From an uncultured Alsobacter sp. (GTDB taxonomy: Bacteria; Pseudomonadota; Alphaproteobacteria; Rhizobiales; Beijerinckiaceae): a stretch of DNA of 64,000 nucleotides. The stretch lies in assembly GCF_945952055.1 (NCBI RefSeq), contig NZ_CAMFHB010000024.1:27671-91670 (forward strand). The letters are read 5' to 3'. The position numbers and the translations under genes are program-made. The number at the start of each line of letters is the position of its first letter. The first letter of the stretch is position 1. The notes beneath the pieces are model-generated. The model searched no databases. It worked only from the letters and a program-made list of their open reading frames with translations, and was not told the origin of the DNA. This document shows positions 44,146-53,673 of this stretch, piece by piece.

Positions 44146-45140
44146 GGGGCGGGGTTCCAGCATCGCAGGGTGCGGCCGCCCGGCAGCACGGTGCTCGGCG
44201 GCGCCTCGTCGCAGGCGGCAATCGTCCGGTCGCAGCGGTCCTTGAAGGCGCAGCCCTTCGGCAGGTGGATGAGCGAAGGGGTCATGCCGCGGATGGGCTT
44301 CAGCCGGTGCCCGCGCGTCGCGCGGCTGGGCACCGAGGCGATGAGGCCCCGCGTGTAGGGATGCAGCGGCCTCTCGATGATCTCGGCCGTCGTGCCGGTC
44401 TCGACGATGCGGCCGGCATACATGACGGCGATCCGGTCGGCGAGGCCGGCCACGACCGCGAGGTCGTGGGTGATCCAGATGAGCGCCGTGCCGGTCTGCC
44501 GGCACAGCGTGCGCACCTCGTGCAGGATCTGCCCCTGGATCGACACGTCGAGCGCCGTGGTGGGCTCGTCGGCGATGATCAGCCGTGGCTGGTTGAGCAG
44601 CGCGATGGCGATCGCCACGCGCTGGCGCATGCCGCCCGACAGCTCGTAGGGATAGGCCTTGAGCCGTTCGTCCGGCGACGGGATCCCGACCTTCTCCAGC
44701 GCATCGCGGGCGATCCGCCGCGCCTGCGCCTCCGGGATGGAGCGATGGGCGAGCACGGTCTCGATCATCTGCGTGTCGATGCGCAGGACCGGGTTCAGCG
44801 TCATCGACGGATCCTGGAAGATCATGGCGATGCGGTTGCCCCGCAGCGCCCGGCGCTCCTCCTCCGACATGCCCACGAGGTCGCGGCCCTCGAAGTCGAT
44901 CGAGCCCTCGACGATGCGCCCGGGCGGATCGACGAGGCCAAGGATCGAGAAGCCGGTGATCGACTTGCCCGAGCCCGATTCACCCACGAGGCCCAGGATC
45001 TCGCCTTCGGCCAGCCCGAAGCTGATGCCGTCGACCGCCTTCACCAGGCCGGCCCGCGTGGCGAAATGCGTCTTCAGGCCCTCGACCGCGAGCAGCGGAC
45101 GCCGGAATGCACCCGGGCGCAGGGCGGCATCGGCGGTCAT
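44142..45140 (-). CDS. Dipeptide/oligopeptide ABC transporter ATP-binding protein (DppD-like)
   Basis: About 332 residues. Walker A GESGSGKS (53-60), signature [15 protein letters not shown], Walker [13 protein letters not shown], switch His in [10 protein letters not shown], and a C-terminal Cys-containing [10 protein letters not shown] motif. The ATG at 45140 overlaps the position where the intact DppC gene would have stopped (ATGA), which is strong evidence that the original DppC reading frame ended there. It pairs with the DppF-like ATPase. Confidence 0.94.
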   Translation of the reverse strand: MTADAALRPGAFRRPLLAVEGLKTHFATRAGLVKAVDGISFGLAEGEILGLVGESGSGKSITGFSILGLVDPPGRIVEGSIDFEGRDLVGMSEEERRALRGNRIAMIFQDPSMTLNPVLRIDTQMIETVLAHRSIPEAQARRIARDALEKVGIPSPDERLKAYPYELSGGMRQRVAIAIALLNQPRLIIADEPTTALDVSIQGQILHEVRTLCRQTGTALIWITHDLAVVAGLADRIAVMYAGRIVETGTTAEIIERPLHPYTRGLIASVPSRATRGHRLKPIRGMTPSLIHLPKGCAFKDRCDRTIAACDEAPPSTVLPGGRTLRCWNPAP

Positions 45141-46053
45141 GGGGCGTTCCTCGGATTGAGGATGTCGCGCAGGTGGTCGCCACGAGGTTGATGGCGACGA
45201 TGGCGAGCGCCAGCGCGATGCCCGGGAAGAACGAGATCCAGTAGCGCCCCGACATCATGAACTCGAAGCCGTTTGCGATCAGCATGCCCAGCGAGGGCTG
45301 GGTCACCGGTACGCCGATGCCCAGGAACGACAGCGTCGCCTCCAGCGCGATCGCGTGCGCGAGGTCGATCGTGGCGATCACGATGAGCGGCGGCATGCAG
45401 TTGGGCAGCAGGTGCCGGAACACGATGCGCGGCCAGCCCAGCGCGAGGCAGCGGGCCGCCAGCATGTACTCCCTGTTGCGCTCCACGAGCGCCGCGGCGC
45501 GGGCCGTGCGCGCGAAATAGGCCCATTGCACGATCACCAGCGCGACGATCACCTTGTCGAGCCCCTGGCCGAGGATCGACAGCATGGTGAGCGCGACCAG
45601 GATCGCCGGGATCGACAGCTGGATGTCGACGATGCGCATCAACAGCGCGTCGATCCAGCCGCCGGCATAGGCGGCCGAAAGCCCCACCGTGGCGCCCAGG
45701 AGGAGGGACGCGCCCACCGCGACGAAGGCCACGGTCAGGCTGGTGCGAAGGCCGTAGAGGATGGCCGAGAGCACGTCGCGGGCCTGCCCGTCGGTGCCGA
45801 GCCAGTAGGTCATGCCCGTGCCCTCGGCGACGCTGCCGGGCGGCAGTTGCGCGTCGAGGATGTCCAGGCTGGCGATGTCGTAGGGGTTCTGGGGCGCGAT
45901 CCAGGGCGCGGCGAAGGCGGGAACGGCCAGCACCACCAGGAGCACCAGGCCCAGCGTGGCAAGCCGGTTCTCGAAGAACTGCGACAGCAGGCGACGCAGC
46001 GGCGTCTCGGGCCTGGCCGCCGCCGCGACCGGCGTCTCCGTGACCGCGCTCAT
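45137..46053 (-). pseudogene. DppC-like permease gene with a one-base frameshift near its 3' end
   Basis: The frame from the ATG at 46053 encodes a normal DppC-like permease with about six membrane segments (OppC_N region, YWLGTDGQARDVLSAILYG, EAA loop, and PSLGMLIANGFEFMMSGRYW). Near 45180 it reads IVAINLVATTCATS, but the next frame reads [14 protein letters not shown] and stops at 45137. The intact family member at 18214 has NLMGDGLRDVIDPR in the same place. Adding one G (GTGGCGACC to GTGGGCGACC) restores a 305-residue protein ending in ATGA with the DppD start. As given, translation continues about 200 bases into the DppD gene. This is either a sequencing error in a short G run or a real, very recent mutation. 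Only the last 14 residues differ. Confidence 0.85.
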
Positions 46054-47027
46054 CAGCTCTTCACCGTTTCGCGGGCGCTGGGATCGAGCGCCATGTAGGC
46101 GATGTCGATGAGCAGGTTCAGGACGACGAGGAAGCCGAGGACCAGGATCAGGTAGGCAACGACCACCGGGCGATCGAGCGTGACGATGGAGTCGATCAGC
46201 AGCTTGCCCATGCCGGGCCAGGAGAACACGCTCTCCGTGACCACGGCGAAGGCGACCGCCTGCCCGAACTCGAGCCCGGTCACCGTCACGATCGGGATCA
46301 TGATGTTCTTGAGCAGGTGCACCCGCAGGACGCGCGAGGGGGCGAGGCCCTTGGCGCGGGCGAACTTGATGTAGTCCATGGGCAGGATCTCGCGCGTCGC
46401 CGCCCGCGTCACCCGGATGATCAGGGCGGCCTTGGCGAGGCCCAGCGTCAGGGCGGGCAGGGCGAGGTGGCGCCAGCCGTCGAGCGTGAGCACGCTGAGC
46501 TTCAGCGACCCGATGGCGACGGTGTCTCCGCGTCCCGAGGCGGGGAGCACGCCGAGATAGACGGCGAAGAGCAGGATCAGCATCAGCCCGATCCAGAAGT
46601 TCGGCAGGCTGAAGCCGAGGATCGAGCCGGTCATGATCGCCTTGCTGGAGACCGCCTTCGGACGCAGCCCGGCGAGGATGCCCAGGGGGACGCCGACGAC
46701 CACGGCGAGGGTCATCGCAACGATGACGAGCTCGAGCGTGGCGGGCAGGCGCTGCAGGATGAGCTGGAGGGCCGGCTGCCCCGTGAGGAAGCTGCGCCCG
46801 AAATCGCCGGAGGCCGCGTGGGCCAGGAAGGACGCGTACTGCGTCCACAGCGGCCGGTCGAGGCCGAAGGCCACACGCAAGGCATCCCGCTCGGCCTCCG
46901 TCGCCTGCGGGCTGATCATCATGGCGGTGGGATCGCCGATGAGGAACAGCGCCACGAAGACGAGGACCGACATCACCAGGATGGCGCCCGCCGCCTGCAT
47001 CAGCCTGTTGATGATGAAGACCGCCAT
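46053..47027 (-). CDS. Dipeptide/oligopeptide ABC transporter permease (DppB-like)
   Basis: About 324 residues. The N-terminus MAVFIINRLMQAAGAILVMS is a membrane anchor; DPTAMMISPQATEAERDALR, LPNFWIGLMLILLF, an EAA loop at DYIKFARAKGLAPS and VVTESVFSWPGMGKLLIDSI are the family hallmarks. Its stop overlaps the DppC start (TGATG). A stem-loop (47058-47078) lies between it and the binding-protein gene upstream. Confidence 0.94.
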   Translation of the reverse strand: MAVFIINRLMQAAGAILVMSVLVFVALFLIGDPTAMMISPQATEAERDALRVAFGLDRPLWTQYASFLAHAASGDFGRSFLTGQPALQLILQRLPATLELVIVAMTLAVVVGVPLGILAGLRPKAVSSKAIMTGSILGFSLPNFWIGLMLILLFAVYLGVLPASGRGDTVAIGSLKLSVLTLDGWRHLALPALTLGLAKAALIIRVTRAATREILPMDYIKFARAKGLAPSRVLRVHLLKNIMIPIVTVTGLEFGQAVAFAVVTESVFSWPGMGKLLIDSIVTLDRPVVVAYLILVLGFLVVLNLLIDIAYMALDPSARETVKS

Positions 47028-47057
47028 CCGGGGGGATCCACAGCGAGGGAGAAGGGA

Positions 47058-47078
47058 GCGCCGGCGCGGGGCCGGCGC
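47058..47078. terminator. Stem-loop between binding-protein and permease genes of the second Dpp importer
   Basis: The 8-bp perfect arms GCGCCGGC and GCCGGCGC flank a GCGGG loop, five bases past the binding-protein stop. With no T-run it is unlikely to be a full terminator; partial termination or protection of the upstream mRNA is more likely. Confidence 0.6.
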
Positions 47079-47082
47079 CGGC

Positions 47083-48663
47083 TCACTTCGCCGACACGAC
47101 GCCCTGGGGCAGCGTGTACTGGTCGGCCCGGGCGGCGTAGGTCAGGCCCTTGCGCAGCGCCCAGGTGGGCACCTCGAAATGGATGGGCAGGACCGCGTAG
47201 TCCGACAGCGCCATCTCCGAGGCCTTGCGCAGCATCTCCTCGCGCGCCTTGTCGTCCATCGTGCCGGAGGCCTTGTCGAGCAGGGCGTCGAGCTCCGGGT
47301 TCGAGTAGCGGCCGCCGTTGCTGGCGCCCGAGCCCTTGGCGGCGTCGCGGGTTCCCACGAGCGAGCGCAGGGTGGTCGCGACCTCGCCGGTCGAGTTCCC
47401 CCAGCCGCCGAGATAGGCGCTGTACTCGAAGCTGTCGCGGGCCTTGAAGTAGAGGGGCGAGGCGACGGCCGACACCTCGGTCTTTACCCCGGCGCGCGAC
47501 CACATGGCGGCGATGGTCTGGGCCACGCGGGCGTCGTTGACATAGCGCCCGTTGGGCGTTCCCAGCGTCATCTGGAAGCCGTCCGGATAGCCGGCCTCGG
47601 CCAGCAGGGCCTTGGCCTTGGCGATGTCCGCGGGCGGGGGCGCCTGGCGGGCTGCCAGGGCGCCGGCGAGCGGCGTCGGCATGATGTCGCCCGTGGCGAC
47701 CCCGGCCCCGGCCATCACGCGGGAGACGAGCGCCTTGCGGTCCAGCGCCAGCGACAGGGCCTCGCGCACCCGCCGGTCCTTGAGCGGGTTCCGGCTGCCG
47801 ACGCCGGGAATGCCGGGGCTGGGTTCGGCGAAGGAATCGAGCGCGACGTAGATGATCCGCATCGCGAGGCCTTCGGACACCTCGACCTTGGGATTGGCCT
47901 TGAGCTGCTCGAGGTCGGCCGTCGGCGGGTCCTCCATCATGTCGATGTCGCCGGACAGCAGAGCCGCGCTGCGCGCCGCCGGATTGGTCATCGGCCGGAT
48001 GATGACCTTGTCCCACTCGGAGGCCTTGCCCCAGTAGTTGGGGTTGCGCTCCAGCACGATGTCCGCGCCCTTCTGCCAGGACACGAACTTGAACGGCCCC
48101 GTGCCCACCAGGCCTTCGCCGCGGTTGAGCTCGGTCGTGGTCCTGCCTTCGGGCGCCGGGCCGGAGGCGGCGACCTTCGACAGGATCGGGAGGTTGGCGA
48201 GGTCGGTGACGAGGAGCGGGTAGGGCTGCTTCGTGGTGAAGCGCACCGTGCCGGCGTCCACGGCTTCGACCTTGGCGATCTGCCGGGTGAACAGCGTGAA
48301 CGCCGTGGGGCTGTTGGGCACCTTCGGAATGCGGTCGAAGGTGAAGACGACGTCGTCGGCCGTGAGCGGCGAGCCGTCGGAGAACTTGACGCCCTGGCGC
48401 AGCTTGAACTCCCACACGGTGTCGCTGACCGTCTTCCAGCTCTGGGCCAGCGCGGGTTCGGCGACGAGCTTCGGGCTCATCATCACGAGCGGGTCGAACA
48501 TGGCGAGGGACACCTGCATGTTCGGCACGAGCACGTGGAACTGCGGGTCCATCGACGACGGCTCGGACTTGATGCCGATCTTCAGGTCGGCCGCGGAAGC
48601 CGGGGGGAGGGCGATGAGAAGGGCGGCCGCCGACACGGCCATCCCCTTGCAAACGAAGCTCAT
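47083..48663 (-). CDS. Dipeptide/oligopeptide-type ABC transporter substrate-binding protein (SBP_bac_5)
   Basis: About 526 residues. The signal peptide is MSFVCKGMAVSAAALLIALP ... ASA (about 1-24). The family 5 domain shows LKIGIKSEPSSMDPQFHVLV, LRQGVKFSDGSPLTADDVVF and NPLKDRRVREALSLALDR. I chose the ATG at 48663, which gives a proper signal peptide; an in-frame start at 48720 would not. It begins the operon binding protein-DppB-DppC-DppD-DppF-M20 and is divergent from the LysR gene at 48840. Confidence 0.93.
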   Translation of the reverse strand: MSFVCKGMAVSAAALLIALPPASAADLKIGIKSEPSSMDPQFHVLVPNMQVSLAMFDPLVMMSPKLVAEPALAQSWKTVSDTVWEFKLRQGVKFSDGSPLTADDVVFTFDRIPKVPNSPTAFTLFTRQIAKVEAVDAGTVRFTTKQPYPLLVTDLANLPILSKVAASGPAPEGRTTTELNRGEGLVGTGPFKFVSWQKGADIVLERNPNYWGKASEWDKVIIRPMTNPAARSAALLSGDIDMMEDPPTADLEQLKANPKVEVSEGLAMRIIYVALDSFAEPSPGIPGVGSRNPLKDRRVREALSLALDRKALVSRVMAGAGVATGDIMPTPLAGALAARQAPPPADIAKAKALLAEAGYPDGFQMTLGTPNGRYVNDARVAQTIAAMWSRAGVKTEVSAVASPLYFKARDSFEYSAYLGGWGNSTGEVATTLRSLVGTRDAAKGSGASNGGRYSNPELDALLDKASGTMDDKAREEMLRKASEMALSDYAVLPIHFEVPTWALRKGLTYAARADQYTLPQGVVSAK

Positions 48664-48769
48664 GGTCGTGGTTCCCGCCGTTGGTGGAAAGAGGCGCACG
48701 CGCAAGGGCGCACCCCTCATCGTTCCCCGGCGCCCGGCGGCCCGCTACAAACTAAGGCTGCCGAAGGCA

Positions 48770-48782
48770 TGAAAAAATCTTA
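48770..48782. promoter_or_regulatory. Possible LysR box upstream of the second Dpp operon
   Basis: TGAAAAAATCTTA fits T-N11-A, flanked by CAT and ATG arms (48768-48784). It is a short AT-rich island in a GC-rich 176-base divergent region between the binding-protein and LysR genes. The symmetry is partial, so this is tentative. Confidence 0.4.
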
Positions 48783-48839
48783 TGACCATGATTGTGGCTC
48801 GGCGGCAGGGCGCGCCGGGGCGAACGGCGGGAGGACGGC

Positions 48840-49754
48840 ATGGACCTGAAGCAGCTGAAGTACCTGGTGCTCGTGGCGCGTCACGCGAGCATCGGCGCCG
48901 CCGCCGCGCAGCTCAACCTCACTCAGCCCGCGCTGAGCAAGAGCATCCGGGCCCTCGAGGAGTCGACCGGCGTGCGGCTGCTGGAGCGCGGTCCCTGGGG
49001 CGTCAAGCCGACCGCCTACGGCGAGAAGCTGATCGAATACGCCGACCTGCTCCTCTCGCTGACCGAGGAGGCCCGCAGCGAGATCGACGCCATGCGCGGC
49101 GCGAAGCGCGGCCGGCTGCGCATCGGCGCGATCACCACCGCGATCCGCGAACTCGCGCCCACCGCCATCAAGGCCTTCATGGCGTCGCATCCCGATGTCG
49201 AGGTGTCGTTCACCGAGGACATGAGCCCGGGCCTGCACGCGGCCGTGCTCAGCGGCGCCATCGACGTGGCGGTGGTGGTGCGCCCGCGCGACGTGTCCGA
49301 CGACGTCGAGTTCGTCGAACTCCTGGACCTCCCCGTGGACATCGTCGCCGACCGCGCCCACCCCCTCGTTGGGGATCGCGTGGTCGCGCTGGAGGAGCTC
49401 ACCGGCTATCGCTGGCTCATCCCGTCGCGCCCGGAGCCCGACCGCATGGCGCTCGACGCGATGTTCACCGCGGCCCGGCTGCCGCGGCCGGTCGCCGTCT
49501 GCGAGACCACCTCGGCCAATTTCCAGGTGGCCATGATCGCCGGGTCGCAGTGGCTGAGCTATCTCACCCGCACCAGCGCCTACCGCCTGGGGCCGGGGGC
49601 CCAGTTCGTGGCTCTGACCCTCGATCGCCCCACCTGGTCGCGCGACATCGGCCTGATCTATCGCCGCCGCAGCATGGTGCGACCGGTCATCAACAGCTTC
49701 GTTCGCGAGCTGAAGCTGGCGTTCGCCGACTTCCGGCGGCGCAACGACCTTTAG
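48840..49754 (+). CDS. LysR-type transcriptional regulator
   Basis: About 304 residues. The HTH is LKYLVLVARHASIGAAAAQL with TQPALSKSIRALEESTGVRL, then an effector domain (RLRIGAITTAIRELAPTAIK onward). GGAGG lies five bases before the ATG at 48840; a longer in-frame start at 48792 lacks support. It is divergent from the second Dpp operon and is its likely regulator. The LysR group resembles GbpR/CbbR-like galactose or aromatic regulators only loosely. Confidence 0.93.
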   Translation: MDLKQLKYLVLVARHASIGAAAAQLNLTQPALSKSIRALEESTGVRLLERGPWGVKPTAYGEKLIEYADLLLSLTEEARSEIDAMRGAKRGRLRIGAITTAIRELAPTAIKAFMASHPDVEVSFTEDMSPGLHAAVLSGAIDVAVVVRPRDVSDDVEFVELLDLPVDIVADRAHPLVGDRVVALEELTGYRWLIPSRPEPDRMALDAMFTAARLPRPVAVCETTSANFQVAMIAGSQWLSYLTRTSAYRLGPGAQFVALTLDRPTWSRDIGLIYRRRSMVRPVINSFVRELKLAFADFRRRNDL

Positions 49755-49850
49755 TTGCAAAGGCTCGCCCCCTTCGCCAACGGTGGTATATAGCTGCCAA
49801 TCAGACGAAAGACGAAGATCCCCCGTTCGCGCGAAGCCGGTACCCGACCC

Positions 49851-51185
49851 ATGCCCATCTCGGCCCGATTTGTCGTCAGATCGTCGATCGGGCTGCTCGG
49901 CATCGCCTTCTGCGTCCTCGTCTTCATCGTGGGCGCCAATGCGTGGCTGGGCGAGCGCGCCAACCAGCATTTCGACGCCGTCATGTCGGCGCGCGACCTG
50001 CGCACGGCGGCCACGGTGCTGCGCGAAAGCCTTTCGACGGCGGAATCCAGCCAGCGCGGCTATCTTCTCACCGGCAACGAGATCTACCTCGCCCCCCTCG
50101 ACAACGCGAAGCTCGAGGTGACGTCGGAGCTGGAGCGCCTCCAGCGTCTGCTGGCGGGCGTCCCCGAGCGCGCGGCGATGCTGGACCGCCTGCAGACCGT
50201 GGTGCGCGAGAAGATGGCGGAGCTGGAGACGACGATCCGCCTGAAGACGTCCGGCGAGGAGGCCGAGGCGCTCGCCATCATGCGCTCCAACCGGGGCAAG
50301 GCGCTGATGGACGAGGCCAACGTCTTCATCACGGCGCTGACCCTCCAGGCCGAGGACCGGCTCACCGAAAGCGTCTCCGAGCAGAGGTCGAACGCGGCGT
50401 GGCTGCGGTGGACCTCGATCCTGGGCGGCCTCGTCATCATCCTCGTCGTGGGCGGCACCATCGTCACGATCGCCCGCTACACGCAGGAGATCCTGGCGGC
50501 GCGCGACGAGGTCCGCCGCATGAACGAGACGCTCGAGATCCGGGTGAAGGACCGGACCGCGGCGCTGTCGCGGGCGCGCGACCGGGCGGAGGTGCTGCTG
50601 GCCGAGGTGAACCACCGCGTCGCCAACAGCCTGGCCCTCGTCATCTCGCTCATCCGCCTGCAGGTCGGCGGCCTCTCCGATCCCGCCGCCCGCGAGGCCC
50701 TGCAGGAAATCCAGGGCCGCATCCATGCGATCGCGCAGCTGCACAAGCACCTGTTCACGTCCTCGGACGTGAGCCACGTCGCCGTCGACGAGTATCTGAC
50801 CGCCGTCCTGTCGCAGACCGAGACGGCCATGATCGCCGGGGGCTCGGGCGTGCGCCTGAACTGCAGCTTCGACCATGTGGAGTTGCCCGCCGACGACTGC
50901 ATCAATCTCGGCATCATCATCACCGAGTGGGTGACCAACGCGTTCAAATACGCCTATGGCGGCACGCCGGGCGAGGTGCGCGTCAGGCTCGAGCGCAAGG
51001 ACAAGGCGCTCGAGGTCACGGTCGAGGACGACGGCGTGGGGCGCAGCGAGCAGAAGCCGGTCCAGGGAACCGGCCTCGGCACGCGGATCGTCAAGATCAT
51101 CGCCAGTTCCATGTCGGCCGACATCGACTACGCCCCGCGAAACCCGGGCACCCGGGCACAGCTCAAGCTGGCGCTGGCCGCATGA
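49851..51185 (+). CDS. CHASE3 sensor histidine kinase, HisKA_2/HWE-like
   Basis: About 444 residues of inner-membrane sensor kinase. Membrane segments at about 10-30 and 186-207 enclose a periplasmic CHASE3 domain (about 40-180; SSQRGYLLTGNEIYL is typical). A short linker coiled coil follows, then the HisKA_2 phosphoacceptor His255 in AEVNHRVANSLALV, and a HATPase domain with TEWVTNAFKYAYGG, DDGVGR and GTGLGTRIV. No response regulator gene is adjacent. The next gene, 55 bases away on the same strand, encodes a periplasmic sugar-type binding protein, a plausible signal-sensing partner. Confidence 0.93.
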   Translation: MPISARFVVRSSIGLLGIAFCVLVFIVGANAWLGERANQHFDAVMSARDLRTAATVLRESLSTAESSQRGYLLTGNEIYLAPLDNAKLEVTSELERLQRLLAGVPERAAMLDRLQTVVREKMAELETTIRLKTSGEEAEALAIMRSNRGKALMDEANVFITALTLQAEDRLTESVSEQRSNAAWLRWTSILGGLVIILVVGGTIVTIARYTQEILAARDEVRRMNETLEIRVKDRTAALSRARDRAEVLLAEVNHRVANSLALVISLIRLQVGGLSDPAAREALQEIQGRIHAIAQLHKHLFTSSDVSHVAVDEYLTAVLSQTETAMIAGGSGVRLNCSFDHVELPADDCINLGIIITEWVTNAFKYAYGGTPGEVRVRLERKDKALEVTVEDDGVGRSEQKPVQGTGLGTRIVKIIASSMSADIDYAPRNPGTRAQLKLALAA

Positions 51186-51240
51186 TCCCGCGGTCGTCGC
51201 CCCATCCCGATTGCGGCCTCTCGCACGAGGACACGGAACG

Positions 51241-52371
51241 ATGACAGGCCTGTCTCGCCGAGCGCTCCTGGCCTCGGGATGTCTTCTGGTGAACGGGGCC
51301 GGCTTCGCCCAGGATCGCCCCACCGGCATCACGAGGCCACAGGCCTTCCCCGCCTTCGACGAGAATGCGGCGCCCTGCGCGCCGCCGCCGGGCCGGGAAC
51401 GCTCGCTCGTCTTCGCCCAGGACAACGACCGCCAGTTCATGCAGGGCGTGGCCGCCGGCCTGTCCGCGGCTGCGCGTGATCGCGGTCTCGCGTTCCGGGT
51501 GGCCACGGCCGCCAACGACCCCAACCAGATGATCCGGCACGTGCGCGAGGCGAAGGAGCAGAAGGCGGGCGCCGTCGTCGCCGCGCCCATCAACGCCTCG
51601 ACCCTGGCGCCCGCGCTCATGGAGATGATCTGGGACGGGGGCTATGTGGGGACCATCGTTCCCCCGCCGGCCGTCTCCCTCCTCAACGCGCCCCAGTTCC
51701 TCACGGGCAGGGCGCTGGGCGACGCTGCCGTGTCCTACATCCGCAGCCGCCTCAACGGAAAGGCCCGGGTCGTCCTGCTGACGCACGACACGAACCAGTA
51801 CCTGGCGCAGCGCTTCGTCGCGATCCGCCAGGCGCTGAAGGAACTGCCCGACGTCTCCATCGTGGCCGACATCTCGCCCCAGACCGTGAACAAGGAGGGC
51901 GGCTACGCGACGATGCAGATGGTGCTGCTCGCCCACGCCAACATCGACGTGGTGCTGGGCGCCGACACGGTGGTCCTGGGCGCGCTGGCGGCCCTGCGCG
52001 CGGCCGGCAAGGCGAGGCCCGACCAGTTCCTGGGCGGGATCGACGGCGAACCCGAGGCTGTGGCCGAGCTGAAGGCCGGCACGGTCTACAAGGCCAGCAT
52101 CAGCCTGGCGTCGCCCGTCTTCGGCTATGCCATGGGCCAGCACGCGGCGGACTGGCTCGACGGCCGGAGCATCCCCCAGGCGATGGACATCCTGCCGACG
52201 ACGCTGTCGGCCTCCAACATCACGCAATACGAAGCCGACCTTGCCGATCCCGGCGCCGTGTACCGGGACCGCACGCGGCGGGATCGCTATCTCAAGATGT
52301 ACGGCAACATCTGCTACGAGACGCGCGACCGCTTCGTGAACTTCGCCTGGTCCTCGGAACGGCGGCCCTAG
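51241..52371 (+). CDS. Orphan periplasmic sugar-type binding protein next to a sensor kinase
   Basis: About 376 residues. A signal peptide with a twin-arginine look (MTGLSRRALLASGCLL ... GFAQ) precedes a Peripla_BP_4-like domain: SLVFAQDNDRQFMQGVAAGL, then VVLGADTVVLGALAALRAAG and LGGIDGEPEAVAELKAG. No permease or ATPase gene lies near it, unlike the other five binding-protein genes here. Together with the kinase just upstream it suggests a ligand-sensing pair like LuxP/LuxQ, where the binding protein reports ligand to the kinase. That role is inference. It overlaps the convergent MFS gene by four bases at its stop. Confidence 0.85.
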   Translation: MTGLSRRALLASGCLLVNGAGFAQDRPTGITRPQAFPAFDENAAPCAPPPGRERSLVFAQDNDRQFMQGVAAGLSAAARDRGLAFRVATAANDPNQMIRHVREAKEQKAGAVVAAPINASTLAPALMEMIWDGGYVGTIVPPPAVSLLNAPQFLTGRALGDAAVSYIRSRLNGKARVVLLTHDTNQYLAQRFVAIRQALKELPDVSIVADISPQTVNKEGGYATMQMVLLAHANIDVVLGADTVVLGALAALRAAGKARPDQFLGGIDGEPEAVAELKAGTVYKASISLASPVFGYAMGQHAADWLDGRSIPQAMDILPTTLSASNITQYEADLADPGAVYRDRTRRDRYLKMYGNICYETRDRFVNFAWSSERRP

Positions 52372-53645
52372 GGCCTGCGCCGGGCGGTGGCATCCCGGGC
52401 GCCATCCGCCGCGCCCGGGCCACGCGACAGCGCCATCCAGGCGACGAGCGCGAGGGCCGCCATCGCGCCGAGCGACAGATAGGCGGCGGTGAAGCCGTAG
52501 CGCGCGGCGATCCACCCGGCCACGAGCGGGCTGAGCGACGCGCCCACCCCCTGGACGGTCATCACCGCGCCCAGCCCGGCATTGACGTGTCCCGTGCCCC
52601 TCAGGATGCGCGCGACGAGGCCCGGTACGGCGACGCCGAGCAGCCCCGCGCCGACGCCGTCGAGAACCTGCACGGGGACCACGGCCCAGGGGCTGGCCCA
52701 CAGCGCGGCGAGGACGGCGCGCACGGGAAGGGCGATCAAGGCCGCGAGCATCACGACGAAGTAGCCGTGCCGTTCGGCGGTCCTGGCGGCGCCGAGCGCG
52801 ACCGGGATCATCGTGAGCTGCGCGATGATGATCGTCGCCGCCGTGTAGACCGCAGGGTCGGCCGATCCGTCCGAGGCGACCTGCTGCCCGAGGAGCGGCA
52901 GGAGCGCGCCGTTGCCGAAGTGGAAGAGCATGAGCGTTCCGGCCAGCACCAGCAGCGGCGGACAGCGCAGCAGCACCGCGAAGCTCGACGGGGCCTCGGC
53001 GGCGCCGTCTCCCGCACGCTCCAGCCCCCGCGCCGTGTCGTGGTCGATGTCCTCGGGGCGGACCAGCAGGACCGAAGCGATCGAGCCCAGCGCCATCGCG
53101 GTCATCAATGCGAAGACGGCCGGAAGCCCCCACCGATAGCCGAGCAGGCCGGCGAGCGCCGCCGCGACGACGTTGCCGCCGTGGTTCCAGGCCTCGTTGC
53201 GGCCGAGCTGATGCGCAAGTCCGGCCTGGCCGACGAGCCCCAGCGTCAGGCCCGCCAGTGCCGGTCCGATGGCCGCGCCCGCAATGCCCGTGGCGACCTG
53301 GGAGGCGGCCACCCACCCCACTGTCGGTGCGAAGAGGATCAGGAGGCTCGCGGCCACGACGAGGGCCGCGCAAAGACCGATCACGAACCGCTTGGCCCGC
53401 GTGGCGTCGGCGAGGATCCCCAGCGGCGTGGTCGCCAGCATCCCGGCGATGCCGCCGACGGTCATCACCAGGCCGATCGTCTCGGTGCCCCAGCCCTGGC
53501 CGATCAGGAACACGCCGAGGAAGGGGCCCAGCCCGTCGCGGACGTCCGCCAGGAAGAAATTGACGGCGTTGAGCGCCCGCAGGGAGCGGCTCTTGCCGTC
53601 GTTCTCCCGCGCGGCGGGATCGAGGGGGGATGCGAGCAGCGTCAT
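52368..53645 (-). CDS. Major facilitator superfamily transporter
   Basis: About 425 residues with around twelve membrane segments. FFLADVRDGLGPFLGVFLIG near the N-terminus, VGGIAGMLATTPLGILADATR (loop 2-3 motif), and a symmetrical C-half with GVGASLSPLVAGWIAARYG are visible. It resembles the MFS drug/metabolite efflux branch. The ATG at 53645 is 28 bases downstream of the stop of the ArsB-like gene on the same strand, so the two transporters may be co-transcribed. Substrate unknown. Confidence 0.88.
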   Translation of the reverse strand: MTLLASPLDPAARENDGKSRSLRALNAVNFFLADVRDGLGPFLGVFLIGQGWGTETIGLVMTVGGIAGMLATTPLGILADATRAKRFVIGLCAALVVAASLLILFAPTVGWVAASQVATGIAGAAIGPALAGLTLGLVGQAGLAHQLGRNEAWNHGGNVVAAALAGLLGYRWGLPAVFALMTAMALGSIASVLLVRPEDIDHDTARGLERAGDGAAEAPSSFAVLLRCPPLLVLAGTLMLFHFGNGALLPLLGQQVASDGSADPAVYTAATIIIAQLTMIPVALGAARTAERHGYFVVMLAALIALPVRAVLAALWASPWAVVPVQVLDGVGAGLLGVAVPGLVARILRGTGHVNAGLGAVMTVQGVGASLSPLVAGWIAARYGFTAAYLSLGAMAALALVAWMALSRGPGAADGARDATARRRP

Positions 53646-53673
53646 GGCGGCCTCTCGGGCGAGCGGGGCGATG

